Shown here one piece after another: positions 1 through 12,769 of a stretch of DNA of 64,000 bases. The notes beneath the pieces are model-generated. The model was given only the letters and a program-made list of their open reading frames with translations, had not been told where the DNA came from and did not search any database. Location: NCBI GenBank assembly GCA_033439265.1, contig JAVTVX010000034.1, positions 19,110,501 through 19,174,500 on the forward strand, read 5' to 3'. Position numbers and translations under genes: made by a program. Within the stretch, counting starts at the first letter, position 1. Every line of letters begins with the position of its first letter. This DNA comes from Dillenia suffruticosa (lineage: Eukaryota > Streptophyta > Magnoliopsida > Dilleniales > Dilleniaceae).

Positions 1-119
1 ACTAATATTATATTATTGCATGCTCAGCACAACCGCCCTTGCCTGCGGCACTGCTGTTTAGGCTTGTGCATGCATTCTTGCATGCTATAATACAATAACG
101 CTTACTACTACAAAATAGT

Positions 120-340
120 AACGTTTACTACTATAAAATAATAACATTTACTATAAATTAGTAATATTTACTATAAAATTGTAACATTTACTATTATATA
201 TGAAATGTAGTAAATTTATTTGTCTCTCATGATAGAAAGATAGTAACTTTTATTTAGACTAGTCACAATAGTCAAATTAACAGATAAGAAGTTGTATGGA
301 ATAATAATATTAAATTATAGTAATATAATGATAATCAAAT
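120..340. repeat. Isolated copy of the ~159-bp AT-rich repeat
   Basis: A stretch with TTTATTTGTCTCTCATGAT at about 214 and several TAGTAACATTTACTA words matches the family tandemly repeated at 2945-3600. Here it lies on the other side of the ~220-bp satellite. The two repeat families are therefore interleaved within what looks like one element. Confidence 0.6.
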
Positions 341-779
341 AATTTTGATAATCATAATTATAATAAATTTATAAATTTATATTATGAAACAATATAATTT
401 ATAATTTATAAATGTATATTATGAAATAATATAATTTATAGTTATATTATATTGGGCAAACAACATATTTATATTTCGCACGCTTGTATTATACCGCCAT
501 TCATATTCAAATATTTCAAGCGAAACTGCGGGAAATGTTGAAAATCTATATGCGCGTTTTTTTCCCTCATTGACAAATTTATTAGGAGGCTTAAATTTTT
601 AATGGGGTTTTTAAAATTTTTACCATATGGTTATAGTTTGGAATTGAATGGTTATAGTGAATACTCTGGGAGTAGTGTTTCATATGTGTTATTTGTTACG
701 CGTGTAATTTTTAACATTACATATTTTCATTAACATTATTTTCCTTTTTTATATAAATTTCAGTTTTAAAAGATATTTA

Positions 780-2415
780 TTACCATACTTGTTACTATTT
801 GTTACAATTTGTACGAAGAGAAAGCAGTAATTCTTACCATTTGTTACCATGCGACCTACTTGTTTAATTGTTACTATTATTACGATATTCTATTATACAA
901 AATTTATATAATTATTGTCTTACCACTTGTTACATTTACATTGGATCAAAATTATTTGTTATCACTTATTATTATTGTTACCGCAATAAAAATTATTATT
1001 ATCAGAATTAAAGTAATTGTTACCATTTGTACAAAGAAAAAGTAGTAATTGTTACCACTTATTACCATGCGACCGGTTTGTTACCAATTGTTACTATTGT
1101 TACGATTTTAAATTATACAAAATTTATATAATTATTATCTTACCACTTGTTACATTGGATCAAAATTACTTGTGACCACTTATTATCATTGTTACCATAA
1201 TAAAAATTGTTGTTATCAGAATTAAAGTAATTATTACCATTTGTTACCATTTGTACGAAAAAAAAGTAGTAATTATTACCACTTGTTATCACGCGATCCG
1301 CTTGTCATCAATTGTTACCATTGTTACGATATTTTATTATATAAAAGTTATATCATTATTGTCTTACCACTTGTCATATTAGACAAAAATCACTTGTCAC
1401 CATTTATTATCATTGTTACAAAAAAAAAATTATTGTTATTAGAATTAAAATAATTGTTACCATTTGTTACCATTTGTATGAAGAGAAAATAGTAATTGTT
1501 ACCACTTGTTACCACGCAACCCACATATTACCAATTGTTACCATTGTTACGATATGCTATTATATAAAATTTATATAATTATTATCTTACCACTTGTTAT
1601 ATTGGACCAATATCACTTGTTACAACTTATTATTATTATTATTATTATAATAAAAATCATTGTTATTGATATTCAATTAATTGTTATCATTTGTACGAAA
1701 AAAAATAGTAATTGTTACAATTTGTTATCATGCGATTTATTTGTTACCAATTGTTACCATTGTTACGATTTTCTATTATACAAAATTTATATAATTATTG
1801 TTTTACCATTAAATTGGACCAATATCACTTGTTACCATTTATTATCATTGTTACCATAATAAAAATCATTGTTACCAGAATTAAAGTAATTGTTACCGTT
1901 TATTACTATTTGTACGAAGAGAAAATAGTAATTGTTAGAACTTGTTACCACGCGACCCGCTTGTTATCAATTGTTATCACGCGACCCGCTTGTTATCAAT
2001 TATTACGATTGTTACGATATTGTATTATACAAAATTTATATAATTATTGTCTTGCCACTTGTTATATTGGACTAAAATCACTTGTTACCACTTATTATTA
2101 TTGTTACCACAATAAAATCATTGTTATTGGAATTAAACTAATTGTTACATTTTGTTACCATTTGTACGAAGAGTAAGTAGGAATTGCTACCATTTGTTAC
2201 CACGTGACCCGTTTGTTACCAATTGTTACTATTGTTATGATATTTTATTATATAAAATTTATATAATTATTGTCTTATCACTTATTATATCAGACTAAGA
2301 TCACTTGTTATCATTTATTATCATTGTTATCACAATAAAAATCATTATTATTAGAATTAAAATAATTGTTACCATTTGTATGGAGAGGAAGTTGTAATTT
2401 TTACTACTTGTTACT
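780..2415. repeat. ~220-bp tandem satellite, about 8 units
   Basis: The phrase TTTGTACGAAGAGAAAGTAG and close variants recur near 809, 1030, 1252, 1475, 1693, 1911, 2162 and 2377. Spacing is 215-223 bases, except for one unit of ~251 that holds an internal duplication of a CACGCGACCCGCTTGTTATC phrase. Within each unit the short word TTGTTACCA recurs many times, so the unit itself grew from a shorter motif. The open frames here are rich in Ile, Tyr and Leu, differ between frames and show no conserved start, so they are not genes. Copies differ at many positions, so this is not a freshly amplified array. Confidence 0.8.
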
Positions 2416-2944
2416 GCATTTTTACACTTTTAGTTTTTGAAATTTTGATTATTATATACTTTTTACCCTTTTTATCATTGTTTTTGTTTTACAATTAACA
2501 GAAAATTTTTACCTCTATTACTATATAATTACGTCAAGTACTAGTAAATATTACTATTATATTACTATTAGTATATTTCTTATTTTATTATTATTACTAC
2601 AAATTCACATAATTTTAATTATATAATTTTATATTTAGATAATTTGATATGATTATATTATTTAAAATAATAATATTAATTATATCATCATGTGGGTTAT
2701 GCGGGGTTCGCAGCATGGGCAGTGCGCCTGCATGGTACAGCTGTGCGGCCCCCACGGTATAGCCGCACAGGCATGAGCACGTATGCTCTCTTGCTTGAGC
2801 GGAAGCACTCGTTATTACTAGTTTTTATCATTTGTTACCATACCACCCACTTGTTACCATTTGTTACCATGTCATATTATAATTATTTACTTACCACTTG
2901 TTACGTTGGACCAATCCATGGTACCATTTATTTTTTGTTAGCTA
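2416..2944. other. AT-rich spacer with a GC-rich island
   Basis: AT-rich sequence of 3-base flavour (ATT, TTA) encloses a short GC-rich island at about 2690-2800 with many GCATG, GCGC and GCAC words. A similar GC-rich patch lies at 20-95. No gene is visible. The two GC islands bracket the satellite and may be internal landmarks of the CACTA element. Confidence 0.4.
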
Positions 2945-3600
2945 TCACTTGTAGAAGATAGTAAATTTATTTGTCTCTCATGATAAAAGAATAGTAACAT
3001 TTACTATTAAGTTAACCATAATAGTAGAATTAACAGATAATAAGATATAGTAACATTTACTATATAATCACAATAAAATATAGTAAGATTTACTATTATA
3101 ATAATTGATGTGAAAAGTAATAAATTTATTTGTCTCTCATGATGAAAGAATAGTAACATTCACTATTAAACTAATCATAATAATCGAATTAATAGATAAT
3201 TAGATATACTAACATTTACTATGTAATCATAATAAAATATAGTAACATTTACTATTATAATAACGGATGTGAAAGATAGTAAATTTATTTGTCTCCTTGA
3301 TAAAAGAATAGTAACATTTACTACTAAACTAATCACAATAGTCAAATTAAAAGATAATCACATATAATAACTATTACTATGTAATCACAGTAAAATATAG
3401 TAACATTTACTAATAAATAGTAATATTTACTATTATAATAATACATGTGAAACGTAGTAAAATTATTTATCTCTCATCATAAAAGATACTAACAATTACT
3501 ATTAAGCTAACCACAATATTCAAATTAATAGATAATAAGATTCAATAATATGTATTATATAATTACAATAATATTTATTACTATAATATAGTAACATTTA
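2945..3600. repeat. ~159-bp tandem repeat, about 4 units
   Basis: The anchor AAATTTATTTGTCTCTCATG starts near 2963, 3122, 3281 and, in altered form, 3459. Each unit continues with TAGTAACATTTACTATTAA and ATAATAAGATATAGTAACAT-type phrases. The first two intervals are 159 bases and the last is longer. It is non-coding and AT-rich, and lies inside the presumed CACTA element. Confidence 0.75.
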
Positions 3601-3779
3601 CGGCAAAATAGTAACACTTACCTTATCATTTCTTACTATATTAACCCATCATCATAACAGTTGAGACACCTTTCAAAATCGTGACTACAAAACCTATATT
3701 TTGCAATCACAACTTATAGTCGTAAGGATAGGGCTATGTAAATTTAGATGTCTTTATATCTGTAAGTATAAAGTGTTGT

Positions 3780-3968
3780 TTATACAGACGGTTTGCTACC
3801 TTTACCCACGGTTTAAATTGTTTTATCGACGACCATTTTAAAACCGTCAAAAAATATATACTACTCTCGACGATTTCACTACAACCGTCTGTATTATTTC
3901 AAAAAATTGTCGGTAATATTTACCGAGAGTAAACATCACCGTCGACATAATACTTTTAGTTTGTAGTG
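3780..3968 (-). repeat. CACTA subterminal repeats and terminal end
   Basis: Short inverted words (ACGGTTT, ACCGTC, CGACGGT on the minus strand, GTCGGTAA) are packed in the last ~190 bases, ending in TTTTAGTTTGTAGTG. This is the arrangement known for En/Spm-type transposon ends, where multiple subterminal motifs flank a terminal CACTA. Confidence 0.65.
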
Positions 3969-4465
3969 CCACTTTATGGTTATCCACCATGTGGCCTTTT
4001 CTTTTTATTGAGAAACTCTTAGGTTGGTCTGCACAATCTTTGTCTTCAAGATTTGCATTAAGTTAGTCTGTTTTCACAACTATTTGCTATAACTCTAAAT
4101 CGTATTAGACTAGCAAGCCATAATTTTTCTTAACAAGTTTTCTTTGAGACCATAAAAAGATCTCTTTATAATTAATACCATTCTTTTAATCATAACCCCT
4201 TGGTATTGTTAAAAAAAAAATGCATATCCTGAAGTCAAAAGTTACTTTCTTTGGAGCCATTCAGCGAACCTGAACCGTGGTATGGTTTAAAAATAGTTGG
4301 AATATGCATGATTCACCTGTGAATCAAATAATCCTTCTAAAATTTTCAATACTTGATAACTTCTATTAAGAGAGGAAAATCCGTTAATGAAACAATGTTT
4401 CTCAAACACTAATAGTCATTAAAAATTTTATCCTTGCATACTCATAATATGGGTCCATTTCCATA
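3969..4465. other. Unannotated spacer
   Basis: About 500 bases of AT-rich DNA lie between the CACTA end and the Copia-1 LTR. I see no long frame, RNA gene or repeat shared with the rest of the window. Confidence 0.4.
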
Positions 4466-5727
4466 CGTTACATTTACTTGACACTAGTGGAAGTCTGATA
4501 ATTTTTCACAAGAATTAAAAGATCCGATTATTTAATTGACGAAGAAAATTTCCTGCTTGAAATTTCCTTAAAACCCTCTATAGTTCTCATTCTAAAGAAT
4601 ATAATCTTCTCTCAACAATGTATGTACTCTCTCAGCAATGTACAATGCTCTATCAATCCCTTCAAACTCAATTGAAGATTAATTAAGGGGATTTGAGATA
4701 AGGGATTAACCACCCATTATCTCTTAATTTAAATTCAAAACTTTTTTACTTTTGTGGCAAAATGCGTCTAGGTGAACATATTTACAAACATCTCTTACTT
4801 GCACATGAGAACATTTTAGGTTTGTCTCAAGATCACAACTTATGCGATCTACTATATCACCCTACTGGACTTTTATACAGAATCGAACATTATGCGACTT
4901 GGAAGTACACCTACAAGCAAAGACTTCTCGATGCACCTATTAAGATGATCAAAGAGCTACCATTAGTACAAAAAAGAACTCGTTATACTCCATACTCAAA
5001 GCAGTATATCTATTGAGCCACTGTACTCATTGAAAGTGATCCTCAATCATTGTTCGACTGTGTATTCACTATTATATTTGAATCCCAATAAGAATAAACA
5101 TAATAGATTAACCGATAAATACTATACAATGATGTAATATCGATTGGTTTTCCTTTTCCCAAACTCAAATTTATCAGTCTCAATTTAGTTGTTTTCTTAT
5201 ATCTATCCCTTAGACCTCATTATCTTTCAGACCATAGATAAATAGAATAAAATAACAAATACTAAACTAAAACTTTTAGAAAAAACCAAAAGTAATAAAG
5301 TACAAAAGATCCTACCCATTGGATCTCGAGTTTTACACAGTGGGACATGAGGATAAAGATCAGAACATTGTCTCATGTAATATAATTCCCACTATCCCTA
5401 GTTATTTTATTACACATGATATGAAACACATGCCATAGTGTTATTCCCCATTTCTCAAAAGGGTATATGTCAGATATCTCTAATATTATATAGGTATGGA
5501 ACTTAGTTTACATATAAAACTTTATTCAGAAACCTCAGAGAAAGTACCTAAAAAACGATATCACTAGCTGCAGGTGATATCTGAGGTCTCAAAGTTGGCT
5601 ACTTACAAACAATATGGATGTGGGTATATTTATATCGGTCATATCACATATGATCTCATTCTAAACACGTATCAGGATGATTTATGTTCTAGCAGGGTTA
5701 TTCTTAAAGCCTCTTATACTTGAAACA
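4466..5727 (-). repeat. Copia-1 3' LTR
   Basis: The left 260 bases align by eye with 11008-11440. Shared phrases include TTGACACTAG-GGAAGT, GAAAATTTCCTG, CAATTCCTTCAAACTCAATT-type text and TCTCTTAATTTAAATTCAAA. The inner edge is set at CTTGAAACA, next to a copia-style polypurine tract. The open frame at 4762-5016 lies inside the LTR and matches no family I know. Confidence 0.65.
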
Positions 5728-5941
5728 ATCTCATCCCACTCACTCAGAACTATAGGTGGTTACTTGCGTGAGAGAGTCGATCTCACCTACTTGATATATT
5801 TTTTTATCACATCACATCATACAATATATGATAAAAAATAAGTGCATTAAATAAAATATAATAACTCATGTGTGACTAAATAATGCATGAAAATCAAATA
5901 TATAAAAGGGATAAGTATTATTAACGTCAATTCAGTATAAA

Positions 5942-6723
5942 ATGAGAAATGTCAAAATATATGCAAATTCAATGACTTTATGTCTTATAAACAAGTCTCT
6001 AGCAATGGATTTGGTGAAGGGATCAACTATCATACTATTTGGTAAAGGGTACTTAGTGGTCACTTCATCATTCTCGATGATGTCTCTCATGAAATTGTAT
6101 ATGGTGTCAATGTGTTTGGATCTACTATGATACTTAGGGTCTTAAGTATAGGCGATAACAGTTTGATCGTTATAATAAATTATCACTGGCCTCTTACTAT
6201 CTGCTATAATCTCTAAGTCATTCAATATTTTTTGAAATCAAATATACTCCTGAACTGCAACTGAGCAAGCTATGATCTCAATTTCTATCGTAAATAAAGT
6301 TACACAGAATTGCTTCTTACTACTCCAAGAAATGGTACCGCCACTGAGCAAGAAAGCAAAACTTGATATCCATTTGCGTCTATCCAGATTACCATCTCAA
6401 TCAACATCTGCATATCCCACAAGATGCAAATCACCTCCTTTGTAATACAAGGAGAGGCTCGTAGTTCCCTTGAGATATCTAAAAATCATTTTCACTATTC
6501 TCCAATGACACCTTCCAGGATTTGATTGATATCTACTCACTAAACTGACTGTATAACAAATATTTGGTTGTATACACAACATCATGTGTATAAAATTTCC
6601 CACCACACTGGAATAAGTGATTTTGCTCATTTTCCTAGCTTTTTCGTGAGTTTTGGGATACATGTCAAGATTCAGGCCATCACATTTGGTGATTGGAGTA
6701 TCTATAGAATTGTATTCGCTCAT
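5942..6723 (-). pseudogene. Copia-1 RNase H region
   Basis: Minus-strand translation gives copia RNase H-like text: ITYSSVVGNFIHMM, then PNICYTVSLVSRYQSNPG, IFRYLKGTTSLSLYYKG and HLVGYADVD. These correspond to the C-terminal part of copia polyproteins (the YLKGT and GYADAD motifs). Further copia-like text follows toward 5942. It belongs to a broken element and is not expected to make protein. Confidence 0.75.
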
Positions 6724-6819
6724 CCCAAAGCATTCGAGAATCTTTCTAATGTAGCTTTCTTGTGAAAGAGCGAATATCCGTCTCGAGCAATCCCTCTGGA
6801 TCTTAACTTCGAGAATAAA

Positions 6820-7770
6820 TTAAAATTTACCCATGTTCTTCATATCGAAACTCGATGATAAGCATGTTTTAACGGTCATCGGATACTCAATGTTACTTCC
6901 AGCTCGCATTATATCGTCCACATATAGTGATAAGATCATGAAAGAGTCATCAGAATATATCAGATAGATACAATGATCCTCCTCAATAATTGTAAAACTA
7001 TAAAATATCATATCGTCATAAAATCTCAGGTACCACCACCTGGATGATTGCTTTAAGTCATATATCGACTTTTGAAGTCGATAGTCTTGTCCTCCTGACC
7101 TTTAGATTGAACCCAGAGAGTCGTTCCATATAGATCTCCTCATCCAAACTTCTGTTAAGGAAAGTAGTCTTTACCTCCATCTAGTGTAACTTCAGATCCG
7201 TGTTTGCAACAATCGCCAAGAGTAAATGGATCCATGTAAATTTGACTACAGGAGAGAAAGTCTCTTCATAGTCAATACCTTTGGTCTGCATGTAACTCTT
7301 GACTACTGAATGAGCCTTGTATCTCTCTATTGATCTGTCAGCATTTCTTTTGATTTTGAGAATCCATTTGTTTCCAATGGCCTTTTTATCCTCATGTAAG
7401 TCAACTAAATCCCAGACTCCATTGACTCTCATGGATTCCATCTCCTCCTATATGGCTTTTCACTACTGGTCCTTCATAGGACCCTCGAGAGTCTCTTGGA
7501 ATGTCTTGAGTTCCTTTTCATTCTCGGGAGTCACGATGAGGATTTTATCCTCAATTGAGAAATGATATCGAGGTACATGTCCCTGACTACTCCTACGAGG
7601 AGGGAGAGCTTCCTCACCTCTAGATAGGCTACTCTTACTAGAATCAAGATCCATAACGAGTTCTTGAATCCCATTACTGGCTTAGCTGAGCTATTAGGTT
7701 TATTCATCTCATAGAAGGTAAAATCGCATTCGATTTTACCTCTTTTAGGGAAATCATTATCAAGGAACAT
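6820..7770 (-). pseudogene. Copia-1 reverse transcriptase region
   Basis: Minus-strand frames carry the classic copia RT landmarks. GNKWILKIKRNADRSIERYK is followed by GIDYEETFSPVVK near 7260, and LYVDDIM near 6920 is the YVDD catalytic box. The order matches copia RT downstream of integrase. The region is broken; it is listed as a fossil part only. Confidence 0.85.
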
Positions 7771-7842
7771 GACATCACGAGACTCAATCTCGTGATAGTG
7801 CTGTCGACATGCTTACTTAGGAACACATGTTTCTTGGAATGT

Positions 7843-8640
7843 TCAGAATACCTTATAAAAATAAACTTCTTTCCTTGTGGGGCCTAACTTGCTATGTGAA
7901 TACGAAAAACCGTGATCATATACGACATAACCCCATAGCCTCAAGTGGCTAAGGTCAAGTTGCCTCCTTGTCCAAAACTCGTAGGGGGCATTGACTACAG
8001 ATTTTGTTGGAACACGGTTGAGTACGGAAGCAACAATCAATAAAGTATTTCTCCAATGTGAGATAAGCAAATTGGCTTGTACCATTATAGACCTTACTAT
8101 CTCCAACAGAGTTCTATTCCTTCTCTCGGCTACTCTATTATGTGGAGTAGCAGGAACAGTTAACTATCTCGTAATACCCTTCTCGAAACAGAGTTTTTTG
8201 AACTGTTCATACAGATACTTGTGCCCTTGATCGATTTTGAGAGTTTTCACTTTCAAGTCTAATTGATTCTCAACCTCGCTAATAAACCTTCTGAAACACT
8301 CCAATGTCTTAGACTTGTGTGAGATCAGATAAATGTAATTGAAATATGTGTAATTGTCTATAAATATAATAAAGTACATAGTTCCATTTTCTATTTTCAC
8401 ATTCAAAGGCTATAAATATCAGAGTGGAGTAACTACAATAGAGTCCCAGCTCTCATTATCTTTCCAAATAGTTTCCTTGTGGTTTCATTGACTAGACAAA
8501 ACTCATATAGGGATAACTCGGTCCTAGTTAATAGGCCTAATAGGCCGTTCACAGCTAACTGGTTTATCCTCTTATGCCCTATGTGGCCAAGTTTACTATG
8601 TCAATTGGTAACATTATCAACTACGTTATCAAATGTAAAA
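7843..8640 (-). pseudogene. Copia-1 integrase region
   Basis: Frames at 8164-8406 and 7843-8106 read as copia integrase core: YFIIFIDNYTYF, LKIDQGHKYLYEQFKKLC and EKGITR, then LPTKSV-like and APYEFWTRRQLDLSHLRLWG text. In copia polyproteins this lies between protease and RT, as here. It is a decayed part of the fossil element. Confidence 0.8.
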
Positions 8641-9980
8641 GCAATAAAAGATAAATAAGAATTAACACTACAAGAAATCACATCCATTGTATATAGTCCA
8701 TTGTGGACTAAACCAATACAAACCAAAGACTTGTCATATAAAACAGAAAAACTAGAGTTTCCCAAAAAAAAAAAAAAAAGAATATCCTAAGAGATATAAA
8801 CAAAGTACAGATACAAGATTCCACTGAATCTCAGGAGTATACAGAATATCATGTAAATATAGGATTTGATTAATTCACAACACCAGTTTGCATGCACCAA
8901 TCTCTTTGAGCCCCACAAATGCTCCGTTCCCTATGTACAACCTCCTCACATAGGGACTCAGTTGGTGGAACTCTACGTACGTGCTCTTGTCATAAACTAC
9001 ATGGTTAGTGGCTTCTGAATCTACAATTCATAAAGGAAAGGAGTCAGTGAACATCACAATTGATGATACAAAGCTCAAATCATGTAAAAAAGAAGGAAAT
9101 AGCTTTCACTTGCCACAATCATGAGTGAAATACCTAAACTTACCACATACGTAGCACTTAACCTTGCTCTTATGGAGCTCATTCTTCTTGCGCTTTTTTC
9201 CTTTGTCATCAATCTTGACAGATGACTTTTTCTTTGTTATGGCATCCAGACTTCTTGTCATGCTTGTGCCATTTACGTTTGGTACTCCGAGAGGCCTTGC
9301 TTGATTCCACTATAAAAGCATGTCCTGAAAAAGACCTAGCCATCTGTTGACGCTTCTCCTCGAGCTCATAACGTTTACTCACATCTATGAAAGTATGAAT
9401 ACTCTTAGTATGTGTGAGGTAGGTCTTAACAACTTCCTAAGAGTCTGGTAAAAACTGGATCACTCCCAGTACCTAAAACTCATCCGATAATGGCTCTCTT
9501 ATATTCTTCAAAAAAGCAATCATACTTGAGATGTGCATGAGATGCTATTTCATGGTTGGATCTTGTCTCTTTTTATAGGTAATAAATCTATAGGTTATCA
9601 TCCTCAATTTAGGAGTTGATTAAGAGCCAAAATGCTCTTTGAGAGCATGCCAAACCAACATCGTAATAGGATACTGCGCATAAAACGAGATTATATCATC
9701 GTGCATGCTACTGAGAATGATTGCCTTAACATGATCATCCTTTCTCTTCCATACACGAAATGCCTTCTGATTCTGTCTCACCTGAGGCATGGTACATTCC
9801 CTGGTGTCCTTCATCTCATGCTGTAGATTCTCTACTAGTTCTTGTTCCTAAAAAACTAACTAAATCTTTCGGTGCCAATTCTTATAGTTGTTACCGTTTA
9901 GTTTGTCTCCCTTCACGAGATCAAGCACGACCGTCTTTGTTACAGTCATTGTCTTTGTTACATAGAAAAGAAAGATATTA
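8641..9980 (-). pseudogene. Copia-1 gag-protease region
   Basis: The frame at 9620-9814 reads QNQKAFRVWKRKDDHVKAII and WHALKEHFGS, typical of the copia gag (UBN2-like) domain. Lys-rich text with a Cys-rich, zinc-knuckle-like stretch lies near 9110-9240. The protease is not clear. Confidence rests on family order and the gag phrase. Confidence 0.65.
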
Positions 9981-11007
9981 GTAACATATAATGTTTATTC
10001 TTACAATTTTGTGCATCTTACGAATCAATAAATTCTAAATGAATCAAGTATAGACTACAAAGCGAGTATATGAGTCAATGTATACCATACATAACTCGAG
10101 ATCGCATCTTACCATCTGGATTTAGATTTGAAGCACAAAAACCTATAAAAAGTCACATTTAATGATATGTGACCCTCAAAATAATTGAAAAAATCAATTA
10201 AGAATGACTTGATGCGTCGCCACGTGTCGGTGGCGTGCTGCACGTGCCTGCACACATCGGTAATAGGGCTAGCATATGCGCCAGACCATAGCGCATCTAG
10301 CACATGCCCTCACGTATGCCCGTGTCGCTTCTCGGGTCGGGATGTAGATTTGGGTCAAATCGAGCCGAATCACTCTCGGGTCTTTACGTGCCTCAATGTG
10401 CATGAAGCCCACATGCTTGCGCTCTTCTCTATCACACGTCTTCATGCACATGATGCGCATGCTCCCGTAGACCCAAGTTGGGTCTTCTTTGCAGTCTACA
10501 GCCGGGTCGGGGTTTGCAACTGGGTCTCGTGACCTGGCTGCCAAAAAATGTGACTTTTCGGCCATTTTTCTTGGAAATTTCAATCAAAATTTGAAAGCGA
10601 ACATGCTCTTATCATCCTCGCCGTGACCCTTTTCGGCCAAATCGGAAAACTCAATTTCCTACAACAGAAACTCGTAAATAATATATCAAAATGTAGATTA
10701 GACCATGAGAAATATTTTTGGACCAACTTAATAGATCAGATCATCCTCTATCTCGACGGATTTAAGATTTTAAAGTCTCAAGTACCATTTGTGGCTGAAA
10801 ACTTCAACTGTGAGTTTTATAGTCTTAGAGTGGTTCAAAAATTAAATAAAATTCACATTCATGAATCTTGGGTCATGGGTAAGGTCATGGTATCATTAGA
10901 TTCTTGAAATTTATTTGTGTTCCGAACCCTAAAATTTTACCCTACATATTTTATATCCACAAAATTTTAATTTTTTTAAAAAATAAATCTAACTAGCTAT
11001 GTACCAA
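9981..11007 (-). other. Copia-1 leader and primer-binding region
   Basis: This lies between the gag start and the right LTR. A GC-rich patch at ~10210-10530 opens frames on both strands, which look like composition effects. A degenerate initiator-Met tRNA primer-binding site (plus strand GCTATGTACCA) lies at ~10996-11006, just inside the LTR edge. Confidence 0.5.
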
Positions 11008-11455
11008 TGTTAGATTTGTTGACACTAGCGGAAGTATGGTAATTTTTTGAAAAAAATAAAGATTGAATTTTCAGGTGTAGCTCAATGAATAGATACCTAA
11101 AATTCGAGAATCACAAAGTCTTTCTTGAACAATCTCATAGTCGGGATGATAACTACGTAAATCGAGTTATCATCACAGTATCATAATACCACAACTCTAA
11201 ACCTGATGATTTAATTAACAAAGAAAATTTCCTGTCTGAAATTTTCTTGAAGCCCTCTATTGTTCTCACTCTAGAGAATATATTCTTCTTTCAACAATAT
11301 ACTTACTCTCTTAGCGATGTACAATACTCTATCAATTCCTTCAAACTCAATTGAAGATTATTAACTCACCTAGGGTGAAAAGAAATTTTTCAGGTGGAGT
11401 TAAGATAATGGGTTAACCACCTCTATCTCTTAATTTAAATTCAAATTTTTTTTTG
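11008..11455 (-). repeat. Copia-1 5' LTR fragment
   Basis: It begins TGTTAGATTTGTTGACACTA, matching the start of the left LTR at 4466, and stays similar to about TTAATTTAAATTCAAA. There it passes into CACTA-type sequence. Confidence 0.65.
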
Positions 11456-11892
11456 GACTGAATATCGACGAATTAGCGATAGATTAGTGACGAAAATATT
11501 TTCGTCACTAAACCCTAAAAAAAATAAATAATTGCAAAATTATTAGCGACGGATTTCCAACGGAATTTTTAGCGACGGAATTTTTCCGTCGCTAATCCGT
11601 TAGTAAATTGGTGAAGGAAAAAAATAAAAAAATATATGTACAGCTATTAGCGACGGATTACCGACGGATTAAGAACGGATTTTTTATTTTTTATTTTTAT
11701 TTTTAAATTTTTAAATTTTTAATTTTTTTTTAAATTTTTACATTTTATTTAATAATTCTTTTTAATTTTATTTTATTTTTCAAAATTTTTATTATTTTAT
11801 TTTAAGCTAAAATATAATTTTATATAATTTTATTATTATTTAAAAATATGAGATAAAGATAATAAATAAAAAAAGAAATATAATTAGGTAAG

Positions 11893-11985
11893 TAATTTGG
11901 TTTAGTGGCTGCCTTGCTTTATCTCTTTTCCTTGTCTTATCTCTTTTCCTTGTCCGTGGGTTCGAGGCTCCTGGGAGACAAATTA
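11893..11985 (+). other. tRNA-like (Pol III box A/B) segment inside the CACTA element
   Basis: TTGGTTTAGTGGCTGCC resembles a Pol III A box and GGGTTCGAGGCTCC, ~60 bases on, resembles a B box. A 21-base TTATCTCTTTTCCTTGTC-type phrase is duplicated between them. A second, weaker pair occurs at 12770-12850. No cloverleaf forms convincingly, so these look like tRNA-derived SINE-type remnants rather than tRNA genes. Confidence 0.4.
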
Positions 11986-12769
11986 GAGGTAATTTTCACA
12001 AATTAAAGGCGGGGTTATTAGCGATAGAAAAAATCCGTCACTAATATTAGCGGGGTCACTGTCAGCGACGGATATGGATTTAGCGACGGAAAATATCTGT
12101 CTAATTTCCGTCGTGAATTGGTGAAGGAAAAAAATTTTTTAAAAAATATGTATAGCTTTTAGAGAAGGATTACCGACGGAAAAATTAGCGACGGATTAGT
12201 GATGGATTTTTTTTATTTTTTATTTTTTTTTTAAATTTTCTAAAATTTTTAAAATTTTAAAATTTTTAAAATTATTTTAAAATTTTAAGATTATTTTAAA
12301 ATTTTAAAATTACTTTAAAATTTTAAGATTATTTAAAATTTTTAAAATTATTTTAAAATTTAAAATTATTTAAAATTTTTTAAAATTTTTAAAATTTATT
12401 TAATATAATTATTTTTATTTTTATTTTATTTTGTAGAAGGATAATATTATTTTATTTTTTACAATTTTTTACTATTTTATTTTAAGCTAAAATAAAATTA
12501 TTTCATTATTTTATAAAAAATTATAATTTTATATTATTTTTAAAATTTTTTTATTAATTCTTTTTATTTTTATTTTTATTTTGTTTTATTTTGTCGAGAA
12601 ATAATATTATTTATTTTTTAAAATTTTTTATTATTTTATTTTAAGCTTAAACCTTATTATTTTATTATTTTATTATTTTATAATAAATTATCAATTTATA
12701 TTATTTTATTATTAATAAAAAATATGAAGTAAAAATAATAAATAAAAAAAGAGTATAAACATAAAGGTG

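Larger units (their letters stand above)
1..3968 (-). mobile_element. Non-autonomous CACTA (En/Spm-like) DNA transposon, partial
   Basis: The right edge at 3968 reads, on the minus strand, CACTACAAACTAAAAG, the hallmark end of CACTA transposons. The ~190 bases inside it carry repeated ACCGTC/GACGGT and CGACGAT/CGTCGA words in both orientations, as expected of subterminal transposase-binding repeats. The body is AT-rich and filled with two tandem repeat families. I see no transposase-like translation, so this looks like a non-autonomous derivative. The left end lies outside the window, so length and inverted-repeat match cannot be tested. The three bases after the end are CCA, a candidate half of the 3-bp target duplication. 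Treating everything back to base 1 as one element is inference; only the last few hundred bases are firmly CACTA. Confidence 0.55.
4466..11455 (-). mobile_element. Copia-1: decayed Ty1/copia LTR retrotransposon
   Basis: Two related LTR sequences (4466-5727 and 11008-11455) enclose minus-strand copia protein pieces in the order gag, integrase, reverse transcriptase, RNase H. Integrase ahead of reverse transcriptase defines Ty1/copia. A degenerate initiator-Met primer site (GCTATGTACCAATG) abuts the right LTR at ~10996-11006. A purine tract (minus strand GTGGGATGAGA) abuts the left LTR at 5728-5741. The element is an old, broken fossil with many breaks. The LTR copies differ visibly and the right LTR is joined to a CACTA element. 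The TSD cannot be read because the outer right edge is gone. Confidence 0.8.

Noticed and set aside
809-2176. Several plus-strand open frames of 60-154 codons
   Set aside because: They translate the ~220-bp satellite in different frames, are rich in Ile, Leu and Tyr, and repeat internally with the satellite period. No domain or start context supports a gene.
780-2415. Centromeric satellite
   Set aside because: Only about eight diverged units, embedded in a CACTA-like element. Nothing in the window shows centromere function.
4762-5016. 84-codon plus-strand frame as a host gene
   Set aside because: It lies entirely inside the Copia-1 LTR and has no recognisable domain.
10185-10583. Frames on both strands in a GC-rich patch
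   Set aside because: Stops are rare because of composition, and both strands are open over the same bases. It lies in the Copia-1 leader with no domain.
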